Positions 43,732 to 53,505 of a DNA stretch of 64,000 bases are shown here, piece by piece. Within the stretch, counting starts at the first letter, position 1. The number at the start of each line of letters is the position of its first letter. The notes below the pieces were generated by a model. That model was not told the origin of the DNA. It saw only the letters and a program-made list of their open reading frames with translations, and ran no database searches. The position numbers and the translations under genes were made by a program. The DNA is from Verrucomicrobiota bacterium (GTDB lineage: Bacteria > Verrucomicrobiota > Verrucomicrobiia > Limisphaerales > JADJPG01). Location of the stretch: positions 8,152 to 72,151 of the forward strand of contig JADJPG010000028.1 in NCBI GenBank assembly GCA_016713365.1, written 5' to 3'.

Positions 43732-45282
43732 CTACTGGCTCTTGCCGCGGCCTTCTTCGTCGGAAGGCTTTGAGTCATCATCGCGACCCGACAGCGCCTT
43801 CAGCGGCTGCTTCAGAGCGCGCCATCCTTCCTCCACCAGTTCCTCACCCACGTCGGAAACCACACTCGTCTGGCGTCGCAGTCCGCAGGAAACGTTCGCC
43901 AGCCGGATCAAGCCCCGTGGCGTGAACATGTATTCCGCCAGCGTCGCGGCACCCAGCATGGGATTGAACTCCCTCATTTTTCGCATTACCAGCACCAGTT
44001 CGCGGACGCTGCGCTCGGCCGGCTCCTGCACCGTCTGGAGCAGATGCAACGTGAGCAGGCACAGCGCAAGCGAGCCGACGATGAGGACGTGAAAGCGCGT
44101 CAGCGGCTGCCCAAACAAGCTGCCGGAATCCGGAGGCAGGGAGTACAGGATCAACCCACCCAGCAACGGCCCCACGGCGATGAGCATGTTCGTGAAGCTA
44201 AGGTAGACCGAGATGTAGTGCGACGTGTTCTGCGGCGGCACCATCTTGATCATGAGATTGAACTGCCCGAGCTGCTGGAAACCCGCCATCATGAATCCAG
44301 TCACGAAATAGGTGACGTACAAATGCGAATAATGCCTTGGGCTGCTCAGCAGCCATGACACCGCCGCAAACAGCAGCCAGAGCAACGCACTGGTGAGCAT
44401 GATCGGTTTGTTCCCAAACCGGTCACTCAGGCTCCCCCACGTTCGCAGCGACACCAGGCCGCCCAGGGTGAACACAGTGGTAAGAATGGTCAGGTCGCCG
44501 ACGGAAAGGTGAAGCTCCTTCAGCACATAGACGCTGTAGAACGGCCACCCGAGTGCGAGGCACATTCCAAACAAACCCGTGAAGAGCATCAGCCGGACGA
44601 AATTCCAGTCCCTGAACACCGCAGTGAAAGTGCCAATCGACGCACTCTGCGGACGAAGCTCCGTCACTGACGGCGGGAACTTCATCCGCGACAAAAAATA
44701 AAGCCCCACCATGCGTGACGCCGCCGCCGCGGCGAAAATCATCCCAAACACCTCGAACGAACTGCCGTAACGATCCACGATCCACCCTGCGCCCAGCACC
44801 ACCACCAGCGTCCAGAAACCAAACATCAAGTTGCGCGTCCCGAAAAACTTCCCTCGCATGCTCAGCGGGACCAGCTCCGACATCGACGCCGACCACGCCA
44901 CGCCGCAGATCGCATTCCCCAACGTTGATACAAACGCGATGGTGAGGAAGACCCAGTCACGGTGCGCCTCCGCGATCCAGGGAAATGCAGAGATGAGCGT
45001 CCACGGCAGCGCGTTCATGAAGAACGTCAGCACCATGATCTGCTTCAGCGAAAAAAAGCGCTGGAGGAGGAGCATCAGCGGCGGCTGGACAAACAGGCAA
45101 ATGTAAGGCATCGCCGCCAGCAACCCCACCCGCTTGTCCGCCCATCCCAGCGTCTTCACCGCGAACCCGATGACAAAGGGGAACATCCCGAGAGTCAGGT
45201 TGAGCATCGGAACGCTGAAACAGCTTTCGATCGTGCAATACTTCAAGGTGAGCAGCAGCTCACGTTTGCGGAATGGGTTCAT
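43732..45282 (-). CDS. MFS-type transporter, unknown substrate
   Basis: A 516-residue membrane protein with about 12 helices, starting MNPFRKRELLLTLKY. An MFS-like loop occurs as LRTWGSLSDRFGNKP. A soluble C-terminal tail of about 90 residues (from VREL to the end) is longer than usual for MFS. The family is common in Verrucomicrobia as an uncharacterised MFS transporter. The frame is open to 45396, but the ATG at 45282 gives a normal N-terminus. It is divergent from hldE2. Confidence 0.75.
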   Translation of the reverse strand: MNPFRKRELLLTLKYCTIESCFSVPMLNLTLGMFPFVIGFAVKTLGWADKRVGLLAAMPYICLFVQPPLMLLLQRFFSLKQIMVLTFFMNALPWTLISAFPWIAEAHRDWVFLTIAFVSTLGNAICGVAWSASMSELVPLSMRGKFFGTRNLMFGFWTLVVVLGAGWIVDRYGSSFEVFGMIFAAAAASRMVGLYFLSRMKFPPSVTELRPQSASIGTFTAVFRDWNFVRLMLFTGLFGMCLALGWPFYSVYVLKELHLSVGDLTILTTVFTLGGLVSLRTWGSLSDRFGNKPIMLTSALLWLLFAAVSWLLSSPRHYSHLYVTYFVTGFMMAGFQQLGQFNLMIKMVPPQNTSHYISVYLSFTNMLIAVGPLLGGLILYSLPPDSGSLFGQPLTRFHVLIVGSLALCLLTLHLLQTVQEPAERSVRELVLVMRKMREFNPMLGAATLAEYMFTPRGLIRLANVSCGLRRQTSVVSDVGEELVEEGWRALKQPLKALSGRDDDSKPSDEEGRGKSQ

Positions 45283-45484
45283 CCGTTTAGACTGACTCGA
45301 CGATGAGTCGCGCCCACGGGTTGTCAAGATTCCCGCAGACCTCGCGCCGGCAGCCCCCGACGTGAGGAGGGGAATGCCTCGAAACAAATGAACCATCCGC
45401 CTCCTCGCCTCGGCGGCTACTCAACCGATCCCGCCCCAGCCCGTGCCTCCGAATAATCATTGCCGGGGACAATTCTCCCGCCGC

Positions 45485-45982
45485 ATGATTTCGGTAATGA
45501 AGTGTTCGGATAAAATCATCTCGTGGGATCAACTCCCGGCCTGGCGCGAAAAGCTGCGCGCCGAAGGCCGCCGGCTCGTCGTCACGAACGGCTGCTTTGA
45601 CCTCCTGCACCGCGGCCACGTCACCTACCTCGAATGCGCCCGCGCGCTCGGTGATGCGCTGCTCGTGGGAGTGAACAGCGACGCCAGCGTCAGCGAGCTC
45701 AAGGGACCAGATCGCCCGGTCAACAACGAGTCCGACCGCGCCTTCGTGCTCGCCGCCCTGGAAAGCGTCGACGGCGTCTGCGTGTTTACGGACAAGACCG
45801 CGCTGGGCCTTCTCGCGACCGTGAAGCCGGACATCTACGCCAAAGGCGGCGACTACACCATCGATACGATCAACCAGGAAGAACGTCGGTTGATCGAGCA
45901 ACAAGGCGGCACCGTCGCCATCCTCCCCGGAGTCGCGGGCAAATCCACCACCTCCTTGCTGGCCAAGATTGCAAAGCTCTGA
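45485..45982 (+). CDS. hldE2 (rfaE domain II): D-glycero-beta-D-manno-heptose 1-phosphate adenylyltransferase
   Basis: A 165-residue cytidylyltransferase-fold enzyme equal to the C-terminal half of HldE. The nucleotide-binding motif is TNGCFDLLHRGHVTYL, and later segments VGVNSDASVSELKGPDRPVN and YAKGGDYTIDT are characteristic. It converts heptose 1-phosphate to ADP-heptose for the lipopolysaccharide core. It is separate from the kinase gene at 24825-25838, as in organisms with split HldA/HldC-type enzymes. Start at ATG 45485 or, five codons in, ATG 45497. Confidence 0.92.
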   Translation: MISVMKCSDKIISWDQLPAWREKLRAEGRRLVVTNGCFDLLHRGHVTYLECARALGDALLVGVNSDASVSELKGPDRPVNNESDRAFVLAALESVDGVCVFTDKTALGLLATVKPDIYAKGGDYTIDTINQEERRLIEQQGGTVAILPGVAGKSTTSLLAKIAKL

Positions 45983-46299
45983 CGTTGGATCGGCAGCTTA
46001 TTGGCCGAAAGAAACCAAAGAGAACGCAAAAACAGAGCTTGGCGCAGTCAACTCGGTTAACAGACCTACTTGGCTGGAGTTCTCCCCTTCTCTGGCGCGC
46101 ATTCAGGATCGGTGACGGGCAAGGAAAGCGACAGAAGGAAACCAAGAGAAAGAAGGAGCAGCGGAGTTCATCCCGGCTGTATCGAGCATTCGAATCGAAG
46201 GTCGGACCACTACACTTGGCTCAGCTTTGTTCCCTTCGCGTCCTTCTGTCAGACTGATTTTCAGAAACTACTTCCAAGTCCCGAAGGTGGATTCTATCT

Positions 46300-46347
46300 G
46301 CGGGTCGCGGACCCGCGCTCCCGGAACGCCGAACTCCGATTCGGCGC
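46300..46347. repeat. Palindrome plus REP-like element, copy 3
   Basis: GCGGGTC (46300-46306) and GACCCGC (46310-46316) form a perfect palindrome. After 9 bp comes ACGCCGAA, loop CTCCGA, TTCGGCGC (46326-46347), the third member of the CTCCGA-loop family; its inner arm pair is A-T where copy 1 has T-A. Confidence 0.6.
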
Positions 46348-46529
46348 GGCCCACTTCCCGTCCGTAGCCGCCGCCAAATCCACCTCCAACCTGCTGACCA
46401 AGTCGCGAACCTGTATGTGTCGACATAGTCGTCGTCTGCAAGCTTGAAGCTACCCAGCCACGGCGCATCCATCTCTCGGTGCCGTTGCCAAACCCGTTCT
46501 AGTCGGCGTAGTCGTGTTTAAGGGGCTTT

Positions 46530-46582
46530 GGTTGGGAGTTGAGACAGGGCTGTGTTCTCACAGACACTGCCCTGCCTTTCTC
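46530..46582. repeat. Imperfect dispersed repeat, copy A, with hairpin
   Basis: GGTTGGGAG (46530-46538) and GCTGTGTTCTCACAG (46549-46563) recur at 47497-47539. The copy can fold: CAGGGC (46545-46550) pairs with GCCCTG (46569-46574). It lies 30 bp beyond the stop of the secreted-protein gene at 46613. Confidence 0.5.
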
Positions 46583-46612
46583 AATGTTGGAATCCGATCA
46601 ACGCCAACCCGC

Positions 46613-47374
46613 TCACCGGGTCAACTTGAGCCGGAAGAAGGACTTCTGATCACTGGCGGTGCCGTGCACGACGACGGAAGACCAGGCTAGCATATCGGTC
46701 GATTTCTCCACCGTGATTTCAAAAGAACCGGTGGGTCCCTGGATGTAACCAAGGTCGGGCAGGACCACAAAATCCTCGGTGAAAAAATACGAAACGAGGA
46801 CTCCGATACGATTGGGGAGCGTGACCGTCGCCGGGCCGGTGATTTCATCCCCGTAAACGAGGTTCACATCGTACACCGTGTTGTCGCCCTGCTGGATGGC
46901 AAATCCCTCGTCATCTTGAGTGACGGACGGCGAGAAGAAACGGACTGTCTTCCCGGCTGGCACCTGGATCACGGTTGGAACTTCCGGCTGCGACACAATG
47001 GATCGGATCTGCGTTCCTTGAACCAGCTTGTAGTTTACGACAATGGGCGCTGACACATCCTGCGCGCCAAAATTGACGGGAAAAGAGACTTCGCAGGCGC
47101 CGGTGATAGCATAACGAAGGACGGGCTCTCGGAAACCGAAATCCCGAAACTGAACCGTGTTGGTGGCGTCTGCCGTCACAATGCGGACCGGAGTGCCGTC
47201 ATCCAACTGGTTGAAGTCTACCGCGCGGCCGAACTTCACCGAGGAAATGATCATGACGTGATTTGAGGGAACAATGATTCGATTCACCTCGGTGTTCGAG
47301 CCGACGAACAACTCGGCAGATGCGCTGGCGACCAAGCAAGAGATGGATGCAAGAAGTAGAAATAGGTTTTTCAT
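46613..47374 (-). CDS. Secreted protein of unknown function
   Basis: A 253-residue protein with a clear signal peptide (MKNLFLLLASISCLVASASA, cleavage near residue 20). The mature part is predicted to be beta-rich and acidic. I cannot assign a family. The last ~40 residues (FEITVEKSTDMLAWSSVVVH and on to FFRLKLTR) look like the short C-terminal beta module often seen at the ends of Verrucomicrobial exported proteins. The gene is flanked on both sides by copies of an imperfect repeat (46530-46563 and 47497-47539). Confidence 0.6.
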   Translation of the reverse strand: MKNLFLLLASISCLVASASAELFVGSNTEVNRIIVPSNHVMIISSVKFGRAVDFNQLDDGTPVRIVTADATNTVQFRDFGFREPVLRYAITGACEVSFPVNFGAQDVSAPIVVNYKLVQGTQIRSIVSQPEVPTVIQVPAGKTVRFFSPSVTQDDEGFAIQQGDNTVYDVNLVYGDEITGPATVTLPNRIGVLVSYFFTEDFVVLPDLGYIQGPTGSFEITVEKSTDMLAWSSVVVHGTASDQKSFFRLKLTR

Positions 47375-47496
47375 AAACTATTTAGGGATTTTCCGTCCAA
47401 AACCGACGCTAGATAAATACGATTATCTTGGTTCTCGGGCAAGCCTAAACTGGTCGCGCTGGTAGTAGGGTGAGGCGCGCGCCCAGAGTTAAATGC

Positions 47497-47539
47497 GGTT
47501 GGGAGCGACGAGAGTTGCGCCGGCGCTGTGTTCTCACAG
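47497..47539. repeat. Imperfect dispersed repeat, copy B
   Basis: GGTTGGGAG (47497-47505) and GCTGTGTTCTCACAG (47525-47539) repeat those at 46530-46563 in the same orientation, with a spacing 9 bp longer. It lies in the 197-bp gap between the secreted-protein and glycosyltransferase genes. Confidence 0.5.
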
Positions 47540-47571
47540 GTACGGCCATGCTGCTCTGGTCACGAAACAAT

Positions 47572-48300
47572 TTATTTCTTCGGCCGACGGCGGAGTCCGG
47601 CTTGGAACCAGAGGCGCCAGACCATCCAGAAGGCTTCCCACACAATCTTGCGCGACATCTTGGAGCTGCCTTGGAAACGGTCGGTGAAGATGATGGGCAC
47701 TTCGGCGATACGCATGCCTTGCATCCAGATCTTGTGGCTGAGCTCGACCTGGAAGCTGTAGCCGTTTGAGCGGATGGCATCGAGGTGGATGCTCTGAAGC
47801 GCGCGACGGCGGAAGCATTTGTAGCCGCCGGTGGGATCGCTCAGCGGCAGGCCAGTGATCCAACGGACATACATGCCGGCGCCCATGCTGAGGATGAGGC
47901 GCTTCAGCGGCCAGTTGATCACGCGAATGCCGTTGCGGTAGCGGGAGCCGATCACAAGGTCCGCACTCTCTGCGGCCTTGAGGAAGGCGGGAATGTCATC
48001 GGGGTTGTGGGAGAAGTCGCCGTCCATCTCGAAGATGAATTCGTAATCGCTCTTCAGCGCCCACGCGAAGCCGGCGCAATACGCGCGACCGAGACCGTCC
48101 TTGTCCTTGCGATGGAGGACGTGCAGGCGCGGGTTCTTCGCGGCGAGTTCATCGGCGAGTTTGCCGGTGCCGTCGGGCGAATTGTCGTCCACCACCAGCA
48201 CGTCCACTTCCACGGGCAACGTCATGAGGCGCTGGACGAGCGGCGGCAAGTTGTCGCGCTCGTTGTAGGTCGGGACGATTATGATGGTTTTCTGGCTCAT
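47572..48300 (-). CDS. Polyprenol monophosphomannose synthase-like GT2
   Basis: A 242-residue GT-A glycosyltransferase of the DPM1 type. Motifs: IIVPTYNERDNLPPLV, nucleotide-binding VDDNSPDGTG, catalytic EMDGDFSH (DxD equivalent), and VIGSRYRNG, followed by SDPTGGYKCFRR and FTDRFQGSSKMS. It has no transmembrane tail, so it is the short soluble form. It would transfer a sugar, probably mannose or glucose, from a nucleotide donor to polyprenol phosphate for envelope glycans. The ATG at 48300 starts the fold; an upstream start at 48351 is less likely. Divergent from kdsD. Confidence 0.85.
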   Translation of the reverse strand: MSQKTIIIVPTYNERDNLPPLVQRLMTLPVEVDVLVVDDNSPDGTGKLADELAAKNPRLHVLHRKDKDGLGRAYCAGFAWALKSDYEFIFEMDGDFSHNPDDIPAFLKAAESADLVIGSRYRNGIRVINWPLKRLILSMGAGMYVRWITGLPLSDPTGGYKCFRRRALQSIHLDAIRSNGYSFQVELSHKIWMQGMRIAEVPIIFTDRFQGSSKMSRKIVWEAFWMVWRLWFQAGLRRRPKK

Positions 48301-48434
48301 TCCCGGGCTCAAAGCCCGAAGACAAGTAAGGCAGTGATGCGTTGAACTCAATCTTGAAGTTGTTTTCCGGGCTTCTAACGCGCACGAGACTGCGGCATTG
48401 AAAGCACCCTGCTCCGCTCGCTATCGTCGCGGCC

Positions 48435-49406
<972 letters not shown>

Positions 49407-49537
49407 ACCTGACCACCCGCCAGAATATGAACGGAATCAATCGTCGCCAAACAGTCACGCCGCCGATACACTCCTGACACGCTCGTCAGTGAGCGTGGAC
49501 GAAATGGAATGAGCCAGCCGGCCTCTGACGCAAACAC

Positions 49538-50041
49538 ATGAGCGGAGCAAAGAAAACTGCGGAGCGAGCATCGAAGTTCAAGGTGCCCTGGGATGTCTCG
49601 CAATGGATCGACAAGGCAACGTTGATTCAAAAGCTGGAGCAGGATGTGGACAGCCTCGACTGGAGCAATCCCGAGCTGGTCGCCTTTCTGACAGCCAACC
49701 CCAATTTCCATCCGCGGTTTCTCCTAGTGCTGATGAGCTACGGGTATGCGATCGGCGCATGCGAATCCGAGGACATCAGCGAGTTGTGCTATCGCGATGA
49801 ACTGATCAAGAGCCGCATCGTCGGCCAGCCGCCGAGCCCCGGAGCGGTCACCCGTTTCCGCCGCGACCATCGCGGCTTGCTCCGCTGGCTGCTGGCCCAG
49901 GGGTTCAAACACGCCTTGCGCAATCACCATCAACTGGGAGATGCGACGATTCCGCCGGGTCTGACCCGTCTGTTGCGCGAAGCAGCGACGGATCGAATTG
50001 ATGTGGGACGGCACCTGGACCGCTCCGTGCAAGGCGAGTAA
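49538..50041 (+). CDS. Transposase N-domain-like (DUF772) protein, stand-alone
   Basis: A 167-residue protein. Residues about 60-125 match the DUF772 N-terminal domain of IS5/IS1182-type transposases: LLVLMSYGYAIGACESEDIS followed by ELCYRDELIKSRIVGQPPSP and VTRFRRDHRGLLRWLLAQGF. There is no DDE catalytic domain, no terminal inverted repeats and no second frame continuing it downstream. It may be a transposase remnant or a domesticated DNA-binding protein. The intact frame and normal base use favour the latter, without proof. It converges on the DUF47 gene (21 bp). Confidence 0.65.
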   Translation: MSGAKKTAERASKFKVPWDVSQWIDKATLIQKLEQDVDSLDWSNPELVAFLTANPNFHPRFLLVLMSYGYAIGACESEDISELCYRDELIKSRIVGQPPSPGAVTRFRRDHRGLLRWLLAQGFKHALRNHHQLGDATIPPGLTRLLREAATDRIDVGRHLDRSVQGE

Positions 50042-50062
50042 CCAACGACCGGCTGTCCCCGA

Positions 50063-50692
50063 TCAGGATCCTTTGAGAACGATTTGGAGGATGACATTGC
50101 CGGCGTCGCGGCAACGATCGGTCACCTTTTCCAAAAGCTCGTAAATATCCTTCAAGAACAGCACGCGCCCGGGATTCTCAGTGGCGTTGTAGAGTCCGCG
50201 CAGGAGCTGGTTCGTAGTCTTGTCCGCTTCGCCTTCCACAGTTTGCATCTGCTGGTTCAGCGAAGCCAGGCGCGCGCGCGGCGAACCCTTTCGCAGATCC
50301 TTCACCATCTGAAGCAAGATGTCGGTGGCCTTCTCCAGCATGACGACTTGAGGGGTCAAATCCACTCCGTTGAGGTGCTGGGGCGCCAGCAGGATTCGCT
50401 CGGCGATCTTCTCGCAGGTCTTGGGGACCTTGTAGATGCAGCTGGAAAGAGCCTCGATGTCCTCCGGCTCCATGGCCGTGACGTAGCTGGTGCAGAGCGC
50501 TTCGTTAATCTCCGCGGTGATCGCCTTGTCCTTGCGGCGGGACGCGATGAAATCTTCCAACGAGGCATCCGGGCCGACATGTTGGAGGAATTTCTTCAGC
50601 GCTTGAACGCTGTGACAAGCCTGCTCGGCGCTGGCTTCGAAGAGGTCGAAGAACCGGTCTTCCTTACCCAAGAGTTTTTGCAGCGGCACCAT
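50063..50692 (-). CDS. DUF47 (PhoU-like) Pit accessory protein, first copy
   Basis: A 209-residue all-helical DUF47 protein, beginning MVPLQKLLGKEDRFFDLFEA. Conserved E/D-rich helix segments include TAMEPEDIEALSSCIYKVPK and the final EKVTDRCRDAGNVILQIVLK. DUF47 proteins are structurally like PhoU and are usually encoded beside PiT transporters, which they are thought to regulate. It follows the PiT gene at 50747-52138 on the same strand (54 bp) and is one of three paralogues here. Confidence 0.85.
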   Translation of the reverse strand: MVPLQKLLGKEDRFFDLFEASAEQACHSVQALKKFLQHVGPDASLEDFIASRRKDKAITAEINEALCTSYVTAMEPEDIEALSSCIYKVPKTCEKIAERILLAPQHLNGVDLTPQVVMLEKATDILLQMVKDLRKGSPRARLASLNQQMQTVEGEADKTTNQLLRGLYNATENPGRVLFLKDIYELLEKVTDRCRDAGNVILQIVLKGS

Positions 50693-50746
50693 GTATGGGA
50701 GTCATCTAGCAGACGACGATACTGCGGGGCGACAAAATTCTATGGG

Positions 50747-52138
50747 TCAAAAAGTGATCCAGCCAAACTTGTTCATGACCCAGACAAGGAAGTACGCGAC
50801 GCCCGCGGTGGCCGGCAGCGTGAGAATCCAAGCCCAAAGAATGCGCTCGATGACTTTGAGCTTGAGCGCGCTGAAACGCTTGGCGCAGCCGACACCCATG
50901 ATGCTGGTGGTGATGGCGTGAGTCGTTGAAACCGGCATGCCCATGGAACCAGTGACGGCGAGAACGGTCGCTGCCGTCGTTTCCGCGGCGAAGCCATGCA
51001 CGGGCTGGAGTTTCACCATCTTGTGACCCATGGTCTTGATGATCTTCCATCCACCGGCAGCCGTGCCAGCGCCCATCGTCAGGGCGCAAACAATTACCAC
51101 CCAAGCCGGAACGCCCTGGCTTTTCACATCGACGGGCGAAGGCATATAGCCGAACTGAAGCCAGTTCGGGAGCATCCCAATGAAATGGTCGCCGATGTTC
51201 AAGGAGAGCGGGTCGGAACCTTCCCCTGTGCGCATGAAACTCATCCAGTCGGGAACGTTCACGAACAGGCCCGCTTTCGTACCGGCCACGAGCGCGAGGG
51301 TGATAATGCCCATGCACTTGGTCGCGTCGTTCATTCCGTGGCTGAAGCCCATGTAGGCCGAGCTCGCGAGCTGCAGTTTGCCGAACAACCGGTTCACCGT
51401 CACCGGCCGCCAGCTGCGGAGAAAGGCGTATAGTCCGGCCATGACAACCAGCCCGGCAAAGAATCCCGTCAGCGGCGACGTAATCATCGGGATCACCACC
51501 TTGTAGTAAACGCCGGCCTTTTCGGTCTTCTCCTTCTCGATCACTTCGCGAACGCGTCCGGAGAACGCCACGACCTGGACCTTCTTTCCACCGATCTCAA
51601 TCGTGTGCGTCCCATTGATCTGACGCTTGTCGCCCAACGCCGCAATGACTTCAGGCTTGGGTTCCTCGATCGCGAGCTTCTTCTCCTTCTTCGTTTTGAC
51701 TTCCATCCACTTAATCGAAGTCCACACGCTCACCGGCTTGCCGTCCGCATCCGCCATCGGCTTGGCCGCGTTCAAGCAAACCGCCGCAGCCAGCGCAGCG
51801 CCGATCAAACTGCCCACCAGCGCATGGGTCGAGCTGCTCGGAATGCCGTACCACCAAGTCAGAAGGTTCCAGAAGATCGCGGACAACAACACGCAGATCA
51901 ACACCGGCTGCGTAATGAAGGCCGAGTCAACGATGCCGCTGGAGATGGTCTTGGCCACCGCGAGACCGAAGAACGCGCCCAGAAGATTGGTAATGGCTGC
52001 GAGAACGATGGCCTGACGCGGCGTCAGCACCTTGGTGCCCACCACCGTGGCGATGGCATTCGCCGTGTCATGGAAGCCGTTCGTGTAGGTGAACAGCAGC
52101 CCGAGGAAGATGACAATGCAGATGGTGAACAGTTCCAT
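50747..52138 (-). CDS. pit: PiT-family inorganic phosphate transporter, copy 1
   Basis: A 463-residue membrane protein with the two PiT signatures: YTNGFHDTANAIATVVGTKV near the N-terminus and GFSHGMNDATKCMGI in the second half. About ten helices are seen, with a hydrophilic central loop (about 135-210) that is larger than usual and contains the charged VKTKKEKKLAIEEPKPE. It imports phosphate (often as a metal-phosphate complex) driven by protons. The DUF47 gene upstream ends only 6 bp before this start, so they are co-transcribed. Confidence 0.93.
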   Translation of the reverse strand: MELFTICIVIFLGLLFTYTNGFHDTANAIATVVGTKVLTPRQAIVLAAITNLLGAFFGLAVAKTISSGIVDSAFITQPVLICVLLSAIFWNLLTWWYGIPSSSTHALVGSLIGAALAAAVCLNAAKPMADADGKPVSVWTSIKWMEVKTKKEKKLAIEEPKPEVIAALGDKRQINGTHTIEIGGKKVQVVAFSGRVREVIEKEKTEKAGVYYKVVIPMITSPLTGFFAGLVVMAGLYAFLRSWRPVTVNRLFGKLQLASSAYMGFSHGMNDATKCMGIITLALVAGTKAGLFVNVPDWMSFMRTGEGSDPLSLNIGDHFIGMLPNWLQFGYMPSPVDVKSQGVPAWVVIVCALTMGAGTAAGGWKIIKTMGHKMVKLQPVHGFAAETTAATVLAVTGSMGMPVSTTHAITTSIMGVGCAKRFSALKLKVIERILWAWILTLPATAGVAYFLVWVMNKFGWITF

Positions 52139-52144
52139 ATTCGA

Positions 52145-52774
52145 TCAGGAGTTTTTGAGAAGGACCCTCGAAATGACGTTGCCGGCATCCCGGCATCGAT
52201 CAACCACCTTCTCATTGAGAGAGAACAAATCTTTCAAGATGACCGCCTTCAACGCTGGAAAACCCGGCTGGTAGAACTCCCGCTCCATGTCGAGCAGAAC
52301 ATCATCCGCTTCCGACTCGGCGATCTGGAGCTGGTACTGCAGCGCCTTGATGCCGCTGAGATCGCGGCCGGCGCGCAGCGCCTGAACCATCTGCAGGACC
52401 AGGCTCGCGGCCTTTTCCATGAGCACGAGCTGCCGGGAAAAATCCACATCCTTCACCTTGTCGGCAACGATGCTGTAACGCTCGGCAAACTTCTCGATGG
52501 TCTTCGGAATCTTATACAGCGCCGCCGCCAGATCCTCGATGTCCTCACGTTCCATCGGAGTGACAAACGTCGTGATCAGGCGCTCGCTGATTTCCTCCGT
52601 GATTTTCTTGTCCTTGCTCCGCGCATCCGCGAACTCGTGCAAAGTGGGCGACAACTCGTGACGCTTGAGCACATCCTTGAGAATGGCCACGGCATGGCAG
52701 GCTTCCATGGCGCTGGCTTCCAGCAACGCGCAGAATTCGTCTTCGCGACCCAGGAGACGTTGGAATGAGATCAT
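52145..52774 (-). CDS. DUF47 (PhoU-like) Pit accessory protein, second copy
   Basis: A 209-residue DUF47 protein, starting MISFQRLLGREDEFCALLEA and ending EKVVDRCRDAGNVISRVLLK. It resembles the other two copies along its whole length. It is 6 bp upstream of the PiT gene at 50747-52138, the tightest DUF47-PiT pair here, and is therefore the most likely dedicated partner of that transporter. Confidence 0.85.
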   Translation of the reverse strand: MISFQRLLGREDEFCALLEASAMEACHAVAILKDVLKRHELSPTLHEFADARSKDKKITEEISERLITTFVTPMEREDIEDLAAALYKIPKTIEKFAERYSIVADKVKDVDFSRQLVLMEKAASLVLQMVQALRAGRDLSGIKALQYQLQIAESEADDVLLDMEREFYQPGFPALKAVILKDLFSLNEKVVDRCRDAGNVISRVLLKNS

Positions 52775-52857
52775 TCTAAGTTACGTTTTGAGGAGATTAG
52801 ATTCGCGCACCGGACTGGGAGCTGCATAGCCCCCGTCGGCCACTGAAGAATCCAGGT

Positions 52858-53493
52858 TCAGGAGTTCTTCAGCACTATGTGGGTGACAACGATTCCGGCA
52901 TCCCGGCAACGGTCGATGACTTTCTCGAGCAGTTCATACAAATCTTTCATCGCCATAACTTTCACGGCGTCATGCTTGCCGCTGTAGAGATCCTTGAAGA
53001 TTTCGAGAATCACCGTATCCGCCTCCGCTTCGATTTGCTGCAGTTTGCCGTTGATGGCCTTGGCGGAGTCCAGCTGGCCCTGGCCGATATTGCGGAGCAA
53101 TCCCACCAACTCCACCACGCGCTGGGTCGCCGCGTTGAGCAGCGAAATGTGCTTGGTGAAAACGACGTCCTTGACCATGGGCGCGCTGATGATGAAGCGC
53201 TCGGCGATCTTCTCGACGGTCTTCGGGATCTTGTAGAGAGCCGCGCTCAAGACTTCGATGTCGTCCTTCTCCAATTGTGAGACAAACGTCGTCACGATGG
53301 CTTCGTTAATCTGCTCGGTAATCTTCTTGTCCGCTTCCTTCGACGCATGAAAATCCTCCAAGCGAGGGACCTGTCCGGGCTGGGAGAGAATCTTAGTCAA
53401 CGCCTCCACGCTGTGGCGGGCTTCCAAAGCGCTGGCCTCGAGGAGATCGAAAAATTTGTCGTCTTTTCCAAAGAACTTCTGCAGGGAAATCAT
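52858..53493 (-). CDS. DUF47 (PhoU-like) Pit accessory protein, third copy
   Basis: A 211-residue DUF47 protein: MISLQKFFGKDDKFFDLLEA at the start, SQLEKDDIEVLSAALYKIPK in the middle and EKVIDRCRDAGIVVTHIVLK at the end. It lies downstream of the second PiT gene (116 bp), with an array of 11-bp-spaced GTNAC repeats between them, ending only 12 bp before this start codon. Confidence 0.85.
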   Translation of the reverse strand: MISLQKFFGKDDKFFDLLEASALEARHSVEALTKILSQPGQVPRLEDFHASKEADKKITEQINEAIVTTFVSQLEKDDIEVLSAALYKIPKTVEKIAERFIISAPMVKDVVFTKHISLLNAATQRVVELVGLLRNIGQGQLDSAKAINGKLQQIEAEADTVILEIFKDLYSGKHDAVKVMAMKDLYELLEKVIDRCRDAGIVVTHIVLKNS

Positions 53494-53505
53494 ATGAGTT
53501 GGTAT

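Larger units (their letters stand above)
45983..46612. other. Repeat-bearing intergenic region
   Basis: A 630-bp stretch without a credible gene. It contains purine-rich sequence (46110-46165), a GCGGGTC-GCG-GACCCGC palindrome (46300-46316), a REP-like element (46326-46347) and, near the end, one copy of an imperfect repeat (46530-46563) also found at 47497-47539. Short apparent reading frames here are Arg-rich by-products of the palindromes. Confidence 0.55.

Noticed and set aside
46221..46472. A short Arg-rich minus-strand open frame in the repeat region.
   Set aside because: Its sequence is a direct translation of the palindromes and purine runs; no start signal or family resemblance.
49538..50041. 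A complete insertion sequence around the DUF772-like protein.
   Set aside because: No terminal inverted repeats, target duplication or catalytic DDE region could be found on either side.
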